This document shows positions 5,834 to 5,915 of a DNA stretch of 5,915 bases, piece after piece (within the stretch, counting starts at the first letter, position 1; the number at the start of each line of letters is the position of its first letter). The notes below the pieces were generated by a model. The model worked only from the letters and a program-made list of their open reading frames with translations. It was not told the DNA's origin and searched no databases. The DNA is from Clostridia bacterium. GTDB lineage: Bacteria; Bacillota_A; Clostridia; TANB77; CAG-508. The stretch lies in assembly GCA_017621295.1 (NCBI GenBank), contig JAGATI010000151.1, positions 1 to 5,915 on the forward strand, read 5' to 3'. A program made the translations under genes and the position numbers.

Positions 5834-5861
5834 TATTTCTATGTAATAAGATATAGAAATA
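5834..5861 (+). terminator. Weak hairpin after rplS, possible terminator
   Basis: TATTTCTAT (5834-5842) and ATAGAAATA (5853-5861) form a 9-bp, A/T-rich stem with a 10-base loop just after the rplS stop. No T-run follows directly, so it may be an RNA 3'-end stabiliser or attenuator instead of a true intrinsic terminator. Confidence 0.25.
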
Positions 5862-5915
5862 AATAATTTAATTAATAAAAAATATATTAATTTATTAAAA
5901 GAGAAAATTATTTAA

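Noticed and set aside
1..5915. Alternative code with TGA as tryptophan
   Set aside because: No gene contains an in-frame TGA and tryptophans use TGG. TGA appears only as an unshifted stop in ffh, so there is no positive evidence for reassignment.

Overview
The window is a very AT-rich bacterial segment. It carries the classic Firmicutes signal-recognition/ribosome-biogenesis cluster ylxM-ffh-rpsP-khpA-rimM-trmD-rplS, all on the + strand. Strong AGGAGG-type ribosome binding sites, AGA-dominated arginine, TGG for tryptophan, and this gene order point to a low-GC Clostridia-like organism. Species or family cannot be read from the sequence. No gene here ends in TGA and none has an in-frame TGA, so the window does not decide what TGA means in this organism.

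Layout. Positions 1-37 hold the first 12 codons of an unidentified minus-strand gene. A divergent promoter region (about 50-130) separates it from a two-gene module: a 65-residue helical protein (probable antitoxin) and a zeta-family kinase toxin with intact motifs (189-1321). A near-consensus promoter (1355-1383) then begins ylxM-ffh. After ffh comes about 360 bp of almost pure A/T with no gene, followed by rpsP, khpA, rimM, trmD and rplS (3539-5825), most of them tightly spaced. A short hairpin-containing leader precedes rplS, and the window ends in AT-rich sequence with a weak hairpin.

The main finding is in ffh, the essential GTPase/RNA-binding subunit of the signal recognition particle. 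It is split over three reading frames by two single-base +1 shifts, at 2384 and 3009. Everything else in it looks intact: when the two bases are skipped it reads as a 452-residue Ffh with every motif present. Both shifts have the same form: an extra C directly before GG, so the unshifted frame shows a CGG codon where the protein needs an invariant glycine (GGA or GGT). One glycine is in the GTPase DTAGR motif, the other in the SRP-RNA-binding region (RIAxGSG). Every other CGG triplet in the window lies out of frame, and about sixty arginines elsewhere avoid CGG. This suggests that CGG is unassigned or starved in this organism and that ribosomes shift +1 there, or that a tRNA reads CGGN as glycine. 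Two sequencing errors or a recent pseudogene remain possible, but they would not predict the shared CGG signature.

The housekeeping genes act together. Ffh targets nascent membrane proteins, with YlxM as an associated helix-turn-helix protein. bS16 and bL19 are ribosomal proteins. RimM matures the 30S subunit, TrmD makes m1G37 in tRNA, and KhpA is a small KH RNA-binding protein.
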